Assembly: GCF_026013365.1 (NCBI RefSeq)
Contig: NZ_JAPDOE010000001.1
Location: 868,001-932,000 of the forward strand
Source of the DNA: Paenibacillus sp. LS1
Lineage (GTDB): Bacteria; Bacillota; Bacilli; Paenibacillales; Paenibacillaceae
Direction of reading: 5' to 3'
Length of the DNA: 64,000 nucleotides
A program made the translations under genes and the position numbers. The notes below the pieces were generated by a model, which worked only from the letters and a program-made list of their open reading frames with translations, was not told the DNA's origin and did not search any database. Shown here one piece after another: positions 27,067 through 35,733 of the stretch (the first letter of the stretch is position 1; every line of letters starts with the position of its first letter).

Positions 27067-28581
27067 TTACAGCTTGTAAATCTCCGCATATTTAGCTTCC
27101 AGATAATCGGCTAGATAATCCGGATTCAATTCTTCACCCGTTACGGCAACAATTAATTCCGAAGGTGTACGACTTTTGCCATATCGATAGATTTTGTCTG
27201 TAAGCCATTCCTTAATTGGAATCAGATTACCTTCGGTAATATGGGTATCAAACTCCGGCATTTCCTTGCGCAATGTATGTAGAATTTGAGCTGCATACAT
27301 ATTACCCAGAGAATACGATGCAAAGTAACCGAAGTCGCCACCGGACCAGTGAACATCCTGAAGAACACCATCTCCATCATTCGTTGGCATAATACCAAGG
27401 TATTCCTTGTATTTTGCATTCCAAGTTTCCGGCAGATCCTTCACTTCCAGACCATCGTTGAACAGCATTTTCTCGATCTCATAGCGGATAATAATGTGCA
27501 GGTTATAGGTCAGTTCATCGGCTTCAATGCGAATGAGTGAACTCTCCACCCGGTTGATTGCACGATAGAAATCTTCCAGTTCAACTTCGCTCAGTTGCGG
27601 GAAATGCTGCTGCAAATCTTTGTAATAGCGTGTCCAGAACGGCAGGCTGCGACCAATCATATTTTCCCAAAGACGGGACTGGGATTCATGGATACCCATT
27701 GAAGTACCTTCAGCAAGAAGGGTACCCGCCAGACTGTCATCAATATTTTGCTCATACAGGGCATGTCCGCCCTCATGCAGTGAACTGAAAACTGCGCTTG
27801 CTACATCATCCTGCAGATAATGTGTGGTGATCCGTACATCACCCGGGTTAAGGCCCGTTGCAAAAGGATGAACACTCTCGTCCAATCGTCCAGCTTCAAA
27901 GTCATAGCCCATCTGTTCCAGGATGAACAGACTGAATTTTTCCTGCTGTTCAGTGTCAAACAACTGATTCAGGAACTCTGTATTTGGCTTGTTTTCCGAA
28001 GCATTGATCTTCTCTTGCAGAGGCACCAAACGTGCTTTGAGACGGGCAAATACAGCATCCACTTTCTCTACGGTCAGATCCGGTTCATACATATCAAGCA
28101 ACGTATCATAACGTGTATCCTTCACACCCCAATAATCAATAAACTCCTGCTTGAGCTTAACGATATCGGTCAGATAAGGTGAGAAGCCTGCAAAATCACT
28201 GTTATGCTTGGCATCTTCCCATGCGGTTTCGGACTTGGCCGTGAGCACGGTATACGCTTGTACTTTCTCAGGTGGTACAGACTGACTGCGATCATATTCT
28301 TTCTTGCAATCTTCAACCAACCGACGATCTATATCTTCGAGTTGTTCCAATAGCGCTGGAGAAGTCAATGCATCCAGGTATGTCTTCATGTCAGCAGAAG
28401 TTTGCAGCTTGAATGCTTCGGTGGATAACATGCCTAACGTCTCCGAACGAGTCGGAACGCCTTTTTTCGGCGCACCTGTGCGCAGATCCCAGTGAAGCAA
28501 ACCAATGGCTTCATGATAGCTCTTAATTTTACGAGCCAAATTACGGAAGGATTCCAAATGTTCTAGTGTTTGTTTATCCAT
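27067..28581 (-). CDS. M32 metallocarboxypeptidase
   Basis: A 504-residue zinc carboxypeptidase of family M32 (thermostable carboxypeptidase Taq/YpwA family), which trims amino acids from peptide C-termini in the cytosol. The HEXXH motif is HEGGH (269-273), the third ligand lies in HESQSRLWEN (298 onward), and DXRXT-type GDVRITTHY (247-255) is also present. Length is normal for the family. It is a single gene with its own terminator. The 226-bp region upstream (28582-28807) is shared with the divergent carbonic anhydrase gene. Confidence 0.94.
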   Translation of the reverse strand: MDKQTLEHLESFRNLARKIKSYHEAIGLLHWDLRTGAPKKGVPTRSETLGMLSTEAFKLQTSADMKTYLDALTSPALLEQLEDIDRRLVEDCKKEYDRSQSVPPEKVQAYTVLTAKSETAWEDAKHNSDFAGFSPYLTDIVKLKQEFIDYWGVKDTRYDTLLDMYEPDLTVEKVDAVFARLKARLVPLQEKINASENKPNTEFLNQLFDTEQQEKFSLFILEQMGYDFEAGRLDESVHPFATGLNPGDVRITTHYLQDDVASAVFSSLHEGGHALYEQNIDDSLAGTLLAEGTSMGIHESQSRLWENMIGRSLPFWTRYYKDLQQHFPQLSEVELEDFYRAINRVESSLIRIEADELTYNLHIIIRYEIEKMLFNDGLEVKDLPETWNAKYKEYLGIMPTNDGDGVLQDVHWSGGDFGYFASYSLGNMYAAQILHTLRKEMPEFDTHITEGNLIPIKEWLTDKIYRYGKSRTPSELIVAVTGEELNPDYLADYLEAKYAEIYKL

Positions 28582-28807
28582 TGTTATCGTTCACCTCTTC
28601 AAAAAAAATGTTATACCCTATTGATGATACTTTTCCCATTGAGTATAATCAACTTTTAACAGAGGCAAATTGCATTATTCCACTACAAAGGGTGGAGTGA
28701 TGTGATTTGCTGACCGTGATATACTATTAAAGCAAAGGCGCGTAGGACAAGCTGCATTAAATGCAAGTGGCCGTGCTCGTCGTATTGGATAACAGGAGGC
28801 AATGGAC

Positions 28808-29383
28808 ATGAACAACATTCAAGAGATTTTGGCTTACAACAAAACATTTGTCGAGACTAAAGAATACGAAAAGTATACGGCTGGCAAGTTTCCAACCAAA
28901 AAGATGGTTATCATCACTTGTATGGATACACGTCTGGTGGAAATGCTGCCCAAGGCCATGAATCTGAAGAACGGTGATGTGAAAATCATCAAAAACGCAG
29001 GCGCGATTATCTCTCAGCCTTTCGGCAGTGTAATGCGTAGTGTGCTTGTCGCCATCTATGAACTGGGTGCAGATGAAGTTCTGGTTGTCGGACATACGGA
29101 ATGCGGTATGGCTTCCCTTCACGCAGAGACGATGATTGGACATATGGTTGAACGTGGCGTATCTGAAGAAGTCATGACAACCCTTGAGAACTCTGGCATC
29201 CGTTTGCAAAAATGGTTGCGCGGGTTTGACAGCGTCGAAGAAGGGGTAAAACATACTGTGGAAGTGATCAAGAAGCATCCTCTACTTCCTCCCAATGTAC
29301 CCGTCCACGGCATGGTTATCGATTCTGCTACAGGTGAGCTTGATCTTGTCGCTGAGGGGTATGGGCAACAGGCATCTCTCTAA
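28808..29383 (+). CDS. Beta-class carbonic anhydrase
   Basis: A 191-residue enzyme interconverting carbon dioxide and bicarbonate. The zinc ligands are Cys38 (in CMDTR), His96 and Cys99 (in GHTECG), with Asp40 and Arg42 forming the catalytic dyad. It resembles the YvdA/YtiB type. Two ATGs are close together; the second (28808) has GGAGG at the ideal eight-base distance, and the first (28802) is only two bases from it. Single-gene unit with terminator. Confidence 0.93.
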   Translation: MNNIQEILAYNKTFVETKEYEKYTAGKFPTKKMVIITCMDTRLVEMLPKAMNLKNGDVKIIKNAGAIISQPFGSVMRSVLVAIYELGADEVLVVGHTECGMASLHAETMIGHMVERGVSEEVMTTLENSGIRLQKWLRGFDSVEEGVKHTVEVIKKHPLLPPNVPVHGMVIDSATGELDLVAEGYGQQASL

Positions 29384-29391
29384 ATGGTTTG

Positions 29392-29422
29392 GAGTGCGGA
29401 CCTTATGGTTCGCACTTTTTTT
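29392..29422 (+). terminator. Terminator of the carbonic anhydrase gene
   Basis: AGTGCGGACC and GGTTCGCACT form a ten-base stem with one mismatch, followed by seven T residues. Confidence 0.85.
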
Positions 29423-29555
29423 GTCTAAATTGAGGCAGTTGCTCTGTCAGGTTGTCAAACCATACAGTTTCAGTGTACACTTTTATGAAAGCGGTCAAAG
29501 AAAGCAAAATTGATTATTTTCTCTGACCCAGCCCTAATATTAAGGAGACATGTGC

Positions 29556-30122
29556 ATGAACATACTTTCCTACGGATTGCTCGGGCTGCTTACCCGCGAG
29601 GAGTCATCGGGCTATGATCTGATGCTGAAGATTCAGCCGCATTGGCAGGCGAAACACAGCCAGATCTACCCACTCCTGTCCAAGATGGAAAACGATGAGT
29701 TATTGGCCTCCCGCTGGGTACAACAGTCTGACAAACCCGACAAGAAAATGTACGCAGTTACGGAAAAAGGCATTGAAAAGCTCTTGGAATGGATGATTAC
29801 TCCTGTTACCGCACCGGTTACACGCGATGAATTTAATTTGCGTATCTTGTGTGTTGGCATTGCGGAAGATGGAAGCATGAGACGCATTCTGAATGAGCGT
29901 AAAAGCTGGTTTATGGAACGCATACGTTATTTCGAGGAACTGAAGTCACGTATACCTCTGGATAATCTTCGTGTAGGCAACCGAGATTTTGGAAGCTACA
30001 TCCTGGTACAAAAAGGGTTAATGCATGCGCAAACAGGCCTAGAATGGTGTCATTGGGTTACCCAATTACTTGATGGTCAAGCTGCAATTCAAGACCCAAG
30101 TCCAAGCGTTTCAGAAATTTAA
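29556..30122 (+). CDS. PadR-family transcriptional regulator with VirA-like C-terminal domain
   Basis: A 188-residue repressor. The winged helix (LGLLTREESSGYDLMLKI, KHSQIYPLLSKMENDELLASRW, KKMYAVTEKG) fills the first 80 residues. A C-terminal helical dimer domain (about 90-175) places it with long PadR proteins such as those sensing phenolic acids. The ATG at 29556 lies eight bases after AAGGAG; the ATG at 29550 is too close. The next genes encode a glycine-rich membrane protein and a YxcD-like protein, but I see no evidence they are its targets. Confidence 0.88.
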   Translation: MNILSYGLLGLLTREESSGYDLMLKIQPHWQAKHSQIYPLLSKMENDELLASRWVQQSDKPDKKMYAVTEKGIEKLLEWMITPVTAPVTRDEFNLRILCVGIAEDGSMRRILNERKSWFMERIRYFEELKSRIPLDNLRVGNRDFGSYILVQKGLMHAQTGLEWCHWVTQLLDGQAAIQDPSPSVSEI

Positions 30123-30220
30123 TAAAATTTGAAACGTTCCTGCAAGTTGACCGTATTACATGAGTAAGGCCCATTTTTGGGCGATTCAAACAAATTAATC
30201 GGGGGGTTACGATCTTTACA

Positions 30221-30727
30221 ATGAAGAAAAAATTCGGAGTTAAACATCTAATGATGGTATTTATGGCCTTTACATTATTGTTCGCAACAGTGGGAGTAAC
30301 GAATCCGGATTCTGCGGATGCAAGACGTGGTGGCGGATTCAAATCCGGTACGAAAAGTTATACTAACACACCTAAGAAATCCGACTCCAACAGTAACGTG
30401 AATCAATCCAATTCCGGTAATAACTCCGGTACTGGTGCAGCTGCAACTCGTGGTGGTGGATTCTTTGGCGGTGGCGGCGGCTTCATGAAAGGCATGATGC
30501 TTGGTGGTCTTGCTGGTATGATGTTCGGTGGATTGTTCGGTGGCATGGGCGCCCTGGGTAACATCCTCGGATTGCTCGTGAACGTTGCAGCAATTATGTT
30601 GATTGTAATGCTGGCTATGGCACTCTTCAGAGCTATCTCCAACCGTCGTAAACCTGCAGCGGATGGCCGTTATGACCGCCGCAATGATGATCGTGATGAT
30701 GACCGTAACAGAAACGGACGGTACTAA
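30221..30727 (+). CDS. Glycine-rich secreted or membrane protein
   Basis: A 168-residue protein with an N-terminal signal-like helix (VFMAFTLLFATVGV, then ADA), a Ser/Asn/Gly linker, a glycine-rich section (RGGGFFGGGGGFMKGMMLGGLAGMMFGG), a hydrophobic helix (NILGLLVNVAAIMLIVMLAMALF) and an Arg/Asp-rich tail with alternating charges. The pattern resembles Tim44/DUF1517-type proteins found in Bacillus near YxcD homologues. The ribosome site GGGGGG is 14 bases away, which is long. It is followed at once by the YxcD-like gene. Confidence 0.7.
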   Translation: MKKKFGVKHLMMVFMAFTLLFATVGVTNPDSADARRGGGFKSGTKSYTNTPKKSDSNSNVNQSNSGNNSGTGAAATRGGGFFGGGGGFMKGMMLGGLAGMMFGGLFGGMGALGNILGLLVNVAAIMLIVMLAMALFRAISNRRKPAADGRYDRRNDDRDDDRNRNGRY

Positions 30728-30732
30728 TCTCT

Positions 30733-31011
30733 ATGGTTCTGAGCATGGATGAAATTGTGAATGCAATCTGTATTCATATGGCAGAACGTAAGGGTGTACG
30801 TCCAACCGATGTGAACGTGGAACTGAGCTGGGAAGAAGATACAGGTTATTCCGCTGAAGTTTGGATTCAAGGCCGCAGTCAGTATCTGGTGGAGTCCAAT
30901 ATGATTGAAGCAATTCTTCGCTACTTGCACAGTGAATACAACATTCGGGCGTACCGTGAGAACGTACGACTTGATCTGGATGAAGAGATCACAGCGATCG
31001 TTAATCAATAA
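30733..31011 (+). CDS. YxcD/DUF2653-like small protein
   Basis: A 92-residue cytosolic protein (MDEIVNAICIHMAERKGVRPTDVNVELSWEEDTGYSAE..., NMIEAILRYL) of the DUF2653 type known from B. subtilis YxcD. No function is established. It begins six bases after the glycine-rich protein and has no clear ribosome site of its own, so it is probably translated by coupling. The start could also be the ATG at 30745 (MDEIVNA). The pair likely acts together. Confidence 0.75.
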   Translation: MVLSMDEIVNAICIHMAERKGVRPTDVNVELSWEEDTGYSAEVWIQGRSQYLVESNMIEAILRYLHSEYNIRAYRENVRLDLDEEITAIVNQ

Positions 31012-31038
31012 TATAGGTCAACCAATGACCTGTTATAC

Positions 31039-31089
31039 AAAAGACCGTCTCCGCTCTGTCGCTTGACAGAGATGGAAGACGGTCTTTTT
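31039..31089 (+). terminator. Strong terminator between the YxcD-like gene and tyrS
   Basis: AAAAGACCGTCT pairs with AGACGGTCTTTTT, with an inner CTCTGTC/GACAGAG stem. Runs of A and T on both sides let it serve both convergent genes. Confidence 0.9.
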
Positions 31090-31153
31090 GTTTCTATATA
31101 AGTGGTGTGGTATAGTCTGATACGTTTCCGTATTTCGTTCTAATACTCAGACA

Positions 31154-32416
31154 CTATGATTGGAGTTTAACCAGGCTGTAGTTCTTTTTACCTTTACGGA
31201 TAATGATGAATTTACCGCCAATGGCATGCTCTGCCGACACTGTGAATTCAAGCTCCGTGATTTTCTCACCGTTCATGGAGATAGCGCCTTTAGTGACATC
31301 CTCACGCGCCTGGCGTTTGGATGGCTCCAAACCCAGATCTACGAGCCAGTCGACGATATTTTTCGCTTCGCCGTCCGTTTCGAATGTTGGCATTTCCTTG
31401 AAACCCTGCTCGATTTCATCTGCCGTCAGGGAACGGATATCACCACTGAACAGCGCCGCTGTAATACGCTTAGCCTGTTCCAGCATGTCTTCGCCGTGAA
31501 CGAATTTCGTCATTTCTTCCGCGAGTGCTTTCTGTGCTTCACGTTTGTGTGGCTCTGTCTCTACCTTTTCAGCCAAAGCTTCAATTTCTTCTTTGCTCAG
31601 GAAGGTAAAGTATTTCAAGTATTTAATGACATCACGGTCATCTGTATTCGCCCAGAACTGGTAGAACTCAAATGGTGTCGTTTTGTTCGGATCAAGCCAG
31701 ATTGCGCCGCCAGCTGTTTTACCGAATTTGGTTCCATCGGATTTGAGCATCAGTGGAATGGTCAGACCGTACGCTTTCGCTTCAGATCCTTCTTTTTTGC
31801 GTATCAAGTCGAGACCACTCGTGATATTACCCCATTGATCAGAACCGCCGATTTGAAGTTGAACATCCTCGTTCTGGAAAAGGTGCAAGTAGTCGAGTGA
31901 TTGAAGAATCTGGTAGGAAAACTCAGTAAACGAAATTCCGCCTTCCAGTCTGCTCGCAACGACATCCTTAGCCAACATCGTATTGAGGTTAAAGTTTTTG
32001 CCGTAGTCACGCAAGAATTCGATGACATTGATTTTGTGTGTCCAATCGTAGTTGTTCACCATACGAACCTGATTATCACCGTCAGTTACGAACAGCTTCT
32101 TCATCTGTGCTGTCAGTGCATCCACATTCTCCTGCACCTGCTCCATGGTTTGCAAAGAGCGCTCTGCCTGACGTCCACTTGGATCACCAATCGTACCTGT
32201 AGCTCCACCAATCAGAATGACTGGACGATGTCCTGCCAGTTGAAAACGTTTGAGCATCATGAAGGGAATTAAATGTCCGATGTGCATGCTATCCCCCGTA
32301 GGGTCAACTCCGCAGTACAAGGAAACGGATTTCGTTTCAGTCAAGTCACGCAGTCCCTCTGCATCTGTCTGCTGGTTAATGGCGTCACGCCACTGTAGTT
32401 CATCAATAATATTCAT
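31154..32416 (-). CDS. tyrS: Tyrosyl-tRNA synthetase
   Basis: A 420-residue class I synthetase charging tRNA-Tyr. The HIGH motif is HIGHLIPF, the KMSKS counterpart is KFGKT (in SDGTKFGKTAGG), and the tyrosine-binding region is CGVDPTGDSMH. A C-terminal S4 RNA-binding domain (about 350-420: KRQAREDVTKGAISMNGEKI) is present. The ATG at 32416 (MNIIDELQW) follows AAAGGGG; the earlier open frame to 32443 is not needed. Expression is under the T-box leader upstream. Confidence 0.97.
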   Translation of the reverse strand: MNIIDELQWRDAINQQTDAEGLRDLTETKSVSLYCGVDPTGDSMHIGHLIPFMMLKRFQLAGHRPVILIGGATGTIGDPSGRQAERSLQTMEQVQENVDALTAQMKKLFVTDGDNQVRMVNNYDWTHKINVIEFLRDYGKNFNLNTMLAKDVVASRLEGGISFTEFSYQILQSLDYLHLFQNEDVQLQIGGSDQWGNITSGLDLIRKKEGSEAKAYGLTIPLMLKSDGTKFGKTAGGAIWLDPNKTTPFEFYQFWANTDDRDVIKYLKYFTFLSKEEIEALAEKVETEPHKREAQKALAEEMTKFVHGEDMLEQAKRITAALFSGDIRSLTADEIEQGFKEMPTFETDGEAKNIVDWLVDLGLEPSKRQAREDVTKGAISMNGEKITELEFTVSAEHAIGGKFIIIRKGKKNYSLVKLQS

Positions 32417-32504
32417 TCGTAAAAACCCCTTTTCTATCCTCAAGATTCAGTCATGATCTACGTTAAATTACGAAATAACACGCTGGAACGGCTTTTTTGG
32501 ACAC

Positions 32505-32760
32505 AAAAAAATCGCCTCCTTGTCTTCATTAGACACAGGGACGATTATCATAACCGTGGTACCACCCAAATTGCATGGACAACACGTGACTTTAACACGC
32601 TATCCATACCACTTTTGGCAATATATCGTTTGCCCTTCCGCTTGGCATTACCCAAGTACTCCAGAGTGTAATTCGCAGCCCTTGTATGTATCAGGTTCCA
32701 TCAACCCCTGACTTTCTGTAACAGGGACAAAGCCGCTACTGCGCTCTATCAACGTGATTC
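32505..32760 (-). ncRNA. Tyrosine T-box riboswitch leader of tyrS
   Basis: The minus-strand leader holds the conserved T-box TGGGTGGTACCACGG (32554-32568), whose central bases pair with the uncharged tRNA acceptor end. The specifier triplet reads UAC (tyrosine) at 32684-32686, followed by AAGGGC in the stem I loop. The terminator hairpin (32505-32546) pairs ATCGTCCCT with AGGAGGCGAT and ends in TTTTTTT. Uncharged tRNA-Tyr favours the antiterminator so that tyrS is transcribed. Codon, T-box and gene all agree. Confidence 0.93.
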
Positions 32761-32779
32761 ATGTATTCAATTTATAGCA

Positions 32780-32808
32780 AGTATAGCCGAACGTTTGAGT
32801 CATTGCAA
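32780..32808 (-). promoter_or_regulatory. Promoter of the tyrS T-box leader
   Basis: TTGCAA (32803-32808) and TATACT (32780-32785) are 17 bp apart on the minus strand, just upstream of stem I. Confidence 0.65.
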
Positions 32809-32860
32809 GGGCAAGTATGCAATCTTTCAACAGAGCTATGGGTGCATATTTGAAACCAGC

Positions 32861-33310
32861 TTATATAGTCATCATGTTCAATTTCCCGTGGTAATAACCA
32901 TAGGCCTTCTCCGCAATCTGATCCTCATTGCTCCAAAATTGCTGATCCAACGTATCTAAACGCTGCTCCTGTTCCTGTGTCAGAAATTTAGGAATATCCC
33001 ACAGTTCAGTAAGCCGTTCATCCTCTTCCAGATGCTCAATGCAGCCGTATGCTGATGTTACAATCTCCAACACTTGAGTCGCACCAATGGTATGTAATGC
33101 CCGTAACGCGTAACGGTATACCTCTTCACCCCAGTTACAGAAAAACTGAATAAAACCGCCACTAAAGATATCCGCCTCTAACAGCCATAAAGCAGCAATG
33201 TCCTGCTCGTTCGAAGTCAACGAAGCCCAGCCCTGTTCAGATTCATTCTTTTTTTCGACAAATAACACAGCATAGTCATACCATCCATCATTAATATCTT
33301 GCTCGCTCAC
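32861..33310 (-). CDS. DUF4375 (DMP19-like) protein, possible immunity protein
   Basis: A 149-residue protein with the DUF4375/DMP19 pattern: NEQDIAALWLLEADIFSGGFIQFFCNWGEEVYRYALRALHTIGA..., AYGYYHGKL. Members occur as lone housekeeping-type genes and as immunity proteins in polymorphic toxin loci; Neisseria DMP19 is a DNA-mimic. The GTG at 33310 is eight bases from GAGG; a GTG at 33319 overlaps that site. Its upstream neighbour is an Imm63-like gene, 20 bp away, so the two form a pair. No toxin gene is near. Confidence 0.75.
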   Translation of the reverse strand: MSEQDINDGWYDYAVLFVEKKNESEQGWASLTSNEQDIAALWLLEADIFSGGFIQFFCNWGEEVYRYALRALHTIGATQVLEIVTSAYGCIEHLEEDERLTELWDIPKFLTQEQEQRLDTLDQQFWSNEDQIAEKAYGYYHGKLNMMTI

Positions 33311-33330
33311 GTAACACACCTCATTTTTAT

Positions 33331-33774
33331 TTATTTCATGCCCTCTAACTCCTGACGTTTACCCGTCTGATGCCAATGTAAATACGGATCACCGATCTGC
33401 TGGAAGGCTTCCTGAACACCCCTGTTTAGTTCCTTCATCACTTCATTTGTGTAGTTCAAATGCGTCTGTTTATTATCCACACCATATCTTTCCAAAAACC
33501 CCACATGCGTCGCGGTGAAAATAATATCCTCCAGCAGCCAATAGATGACTTCATCTGGCTGTTTCACCCGTTTCTCTAACAAGACGAGACCACGTTCGTA
33601 TATTCGAACGATATACGTATCTTTTCCACACTCTACATAGGGGACACCATCCGATTTAAAGCTCTCAAACATACGGTTAACATAGTTCTGCATCTGTTCC
33701 CTATGGAAAGCTGTTCGCTCTAACAACTCTAAAAGGATCGCTGCCAGTTGTTGTTTGCTTAACATGTTGGACAT
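33331..33774 (-). CDS. Imm63-like putative immunity protein
   Basis: A 147-residue acidic, helix-rich protein. The section VECGKDTYIVRIYERGLVLLEKRVKQPDEVIYWLLEDIIFTATHVGFLERYGVDNKQ resembles the immunity family Imm63, whose members protect against nuclease-type polymorphic toxins. The ATG at 33774 follows AGGTG by five bases. The gene precedes the DUF4375 gene with a 20-bp gap. I assign the family from memory of the pattern only. Confidence 0.55.
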   Translation of the reverse strand: MSNMLSKQQLAAILLELLERTAFHREQMQNYVNRMFESFKSDGVPYVECGKDTYIVRIYERGLVLLEKRVKQPDEVIYWLLEDIIFTATHVGFLERYGVDNKQTHLNYTNEVMKELNRGVQEAFQQIGDPYLHWHQTGKRQELEGMK

Positions 33775-33883
33775 CACTACACCTGCCTATATAAGTAAAT
33801 CACTTCTTCTCTAATTATTACATGACAATCTCCGAATTCAATGTCAATGATGGATATTAACGTCGATGACAGTGTGAAAAAAT

Positions 33884-33907
33884 GAAAAAGCTGCCCACGG
33901 CAGCCTT
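33884..33907 (-). terminator. Terminator of the SelO gene
   Basis: GGCTGCC and GGGCAGC form a short GC-rich stem followed by TTTTTC on the minus strand. The A/T flanks make it usable in both directions. Confidence 0.7.
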
Positions 33908-33928
33908 TTCTTCTTTCATATTGTTTAA

Positions 33929-35398
33929 TCAGGTCCCACAAAAAGTCTGATACGAAGTATTACATTGTGCAGGTAGTTCAGCATACTCAGCCTGTTCAGG
34001 TGAATGCTTGAATGGATCTGAAAGAACAGCCAAAAGCTTCTCCAACAAGCTAAGATCTCCATGATTCTCTGCTCGCTCAAGCGCTTCTTCGACCCGATGA
34101 TTGCGGGGAATGACAGCTGGATTGCTTGTTCTCATCAACTGCTTAGAGACTTCCTTCTCCCCCTGCTGTCTGTCCAATCTTGCTTGCCACCGCTCATGCC
34201 ATTCAGCAAATTCTGCCGTACCAAACAAAGCTGTTCCTTCCAATGTATCAAAGGTCAATGCCAGGAACGTATTCGTGTAATCTGCACTATGCTTCTCCAT
34301 GAGTTCAAGAAGGTCCTTGATTAGGGCTTCATCTTCGGCCTCTTCATCCAACAAGCCCAGTTTGGAACGCATTCCCTTGAGCCAATGATGATGGTACAAT
34401 TCAGAAAATTGCGCGATAGCATCCTGAGCGATTTGCACGGCCTGCTCCTCGTCTTCATGCAGCAGTGGTATCAGTGTCTCGGCAAATCGAGCCAAATTCC
34501 ATCCGCCAATATACGGTTGATTGCCATAAGCATAACGACCTTGCTTATCAATTGAACTAAACACCGTACTCAGATTATAGGCATCCATAAAAGCACATGG
34601 CCCGTAATCAATCGTTTCTCCACTAATCGCCATATTGTCCGTATTCATTACACCATGAATAAAGCCAACTCGCTGCCACTGGGCAACGAGCGCCGCCTGT
34701 CGCTTAATTACTTCCTGAAGGAGCAACAGATAGCGATTCTCCGCTTGAGCGACATCAGGAAAATGTCGATGCAAGGTGTAATCAGCCAACGCCCGAAGAT
34801 CATCAATAGACCCCCATCTTGCTGCGTACTGAAAGGTTGCTACTCGGATGTGACTGGAAGCCACACGGGTCAAGATAGCCCCAGGCCGTTCTGTTTCGCG
34901 AATAATGTTTTCTCCTGTAGACACCACTGCCAGACTGCGAGTCGTTGGGATACCCAGTGCATACATTGCCTCACTAATGATGTACTCACGCAACATGGGT
35001 CCAACAGCAGCTCGTCCATCCCCTCCACGGGAGTATGGTGTTCTACCTGAACCTTTCAGCTGGATATCCACTCGCTCGCCTTGTGGCGTAATCTGTTCTC
35101 CCAGCAGTAAAGCCCGTCCATCACCAAGCATGTTAAAATTGCCGAATTGATGTCCTGCATAAGCCTGCGCCAGAGGCTCGGCTCCTTCCGGAATCGAATT
35201 ACCTGCAAAAATTCGTGCTCCTTCATCACTGTCAAGAGACTCCACATCCAGTCCTAAGCTGGATGCAAGCAGTCTATTGAAAATGATCAGCTTCGGTGAT
35301 TCAACAGGAACCGCACCCTGACTTGTAAAAAAGGGTTGCGGTAGCTGCGCATAACTATTGTCCAAATTCCAGCCTTTGTTCAATGTTTCTTGTTGCAT
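33929..35398 (-). CDS. SelO (YdiU/UPF0061) pseudokinase AMP-transferase
   Basis: A 489-residue SelO protein. The family has a kinase-like fold with inverted ATP binding and transfers AMP to Ser/Thr/Tyr of target proteins. Characteristic runs are [48 protein letters not shown] and [25 protein letters not shown]. The C-terminus is TFCGT; the Cys three from the end is in the place of selenocysteine in eukaryotic SelO. The ATG at 35398 ([10 protein letters not shown]) behind AAGGAG is preferred over the open frame to 35464. Single gene. Confidence 0.93.
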   Translation of the reverse strand: MQQETLNKGWNLDNSYAQLPQPFFTSQGAVPVESPKLIIFNRLLASSLGLDVESLDSDEGARIFAGNSIPEGAEPLAQAYAGHQFGNFNMLGDGRALLLGEQITPQGERVDIQLKGSGRTPYSRGGDGRAAVGPMLREYIISEAMYALGIPTTRSLAVVSTGENIIRETERPGAILTRVASSHIRVATFQYAARWGSIDDLRALADYTLHRHFPDVAQAENRYLLLLQEVIKRQAALVAQWQRVGFIHGVMNTDNMAISGETIDYGPCAFMDAYNLSTVFSSIDKQGRYAYGNQPYIGGWNLARFAETLIPLLHEDEEQAVQIAQDAIAQFSELYHHHWLKGMRSKLGLLDEEAEDEALIKDLLELMEKHSADYTNTFLALTFDTLEGTALFGTAEFAEWHERWQARLDRQQGEKEVSKQLMRTSNPAVIPRNHRVEEALERAENHGDLSLLEKLLAVLSDPFKHSPEQAEYAELPAQCNTSYQTFCGT

Positions 35399-35614
35399 GG
35401 TGATCACAACTCCTTTTCTGTACCCAGGGATATCCCCTGGTTTTATTTTAGCCTTGTGAATCAATGCTCATTTATGTAGTCGCATGGAAATTCAATGTAG
35501 GGAACATCTAAAATGTTCTTGATGAAACTTTAGCATATTTGCATTCCTTTTGCATTCCCTCAGCAATAACTTTCATATGTAGATCATCATTAAGCGCCAT
35601 AGCTCCCAAGCAAA

Positions 35615-35688
35615 TAAAAACCCAAGAGATTCTGTCATGAGGGGAGTTCTTACCTTATTTCCCTCAATCCATCACGCCTTGGGTCTAT
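35615..35688 (-). terminator. Terminator of the nucleobase permease gene
   Basis: On the minus strand an outer stem (ACCCAAG/CTTGGGT) and an inner stem (GAGGGAA/TCCCCTC) form a long hairpin ending in TTTTTATTTG. The rest of 35399-35733 holds no gene I can support; the SelO promoter should be in its left part. Confidence 0.7.
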
Positions 35689-35733
35689 TTCGTTCATTTA
35701 AATCAGTTTTGTTATCTTATCGTAGAAAAAGGA

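Noticed and set aside
30403..30642. Proline/methionine-rich minus-strand ORF under the glycine-rich gene
   Set aside because: It is the mirror image of a glycine-rich coding sequence and has no start signals of its own.
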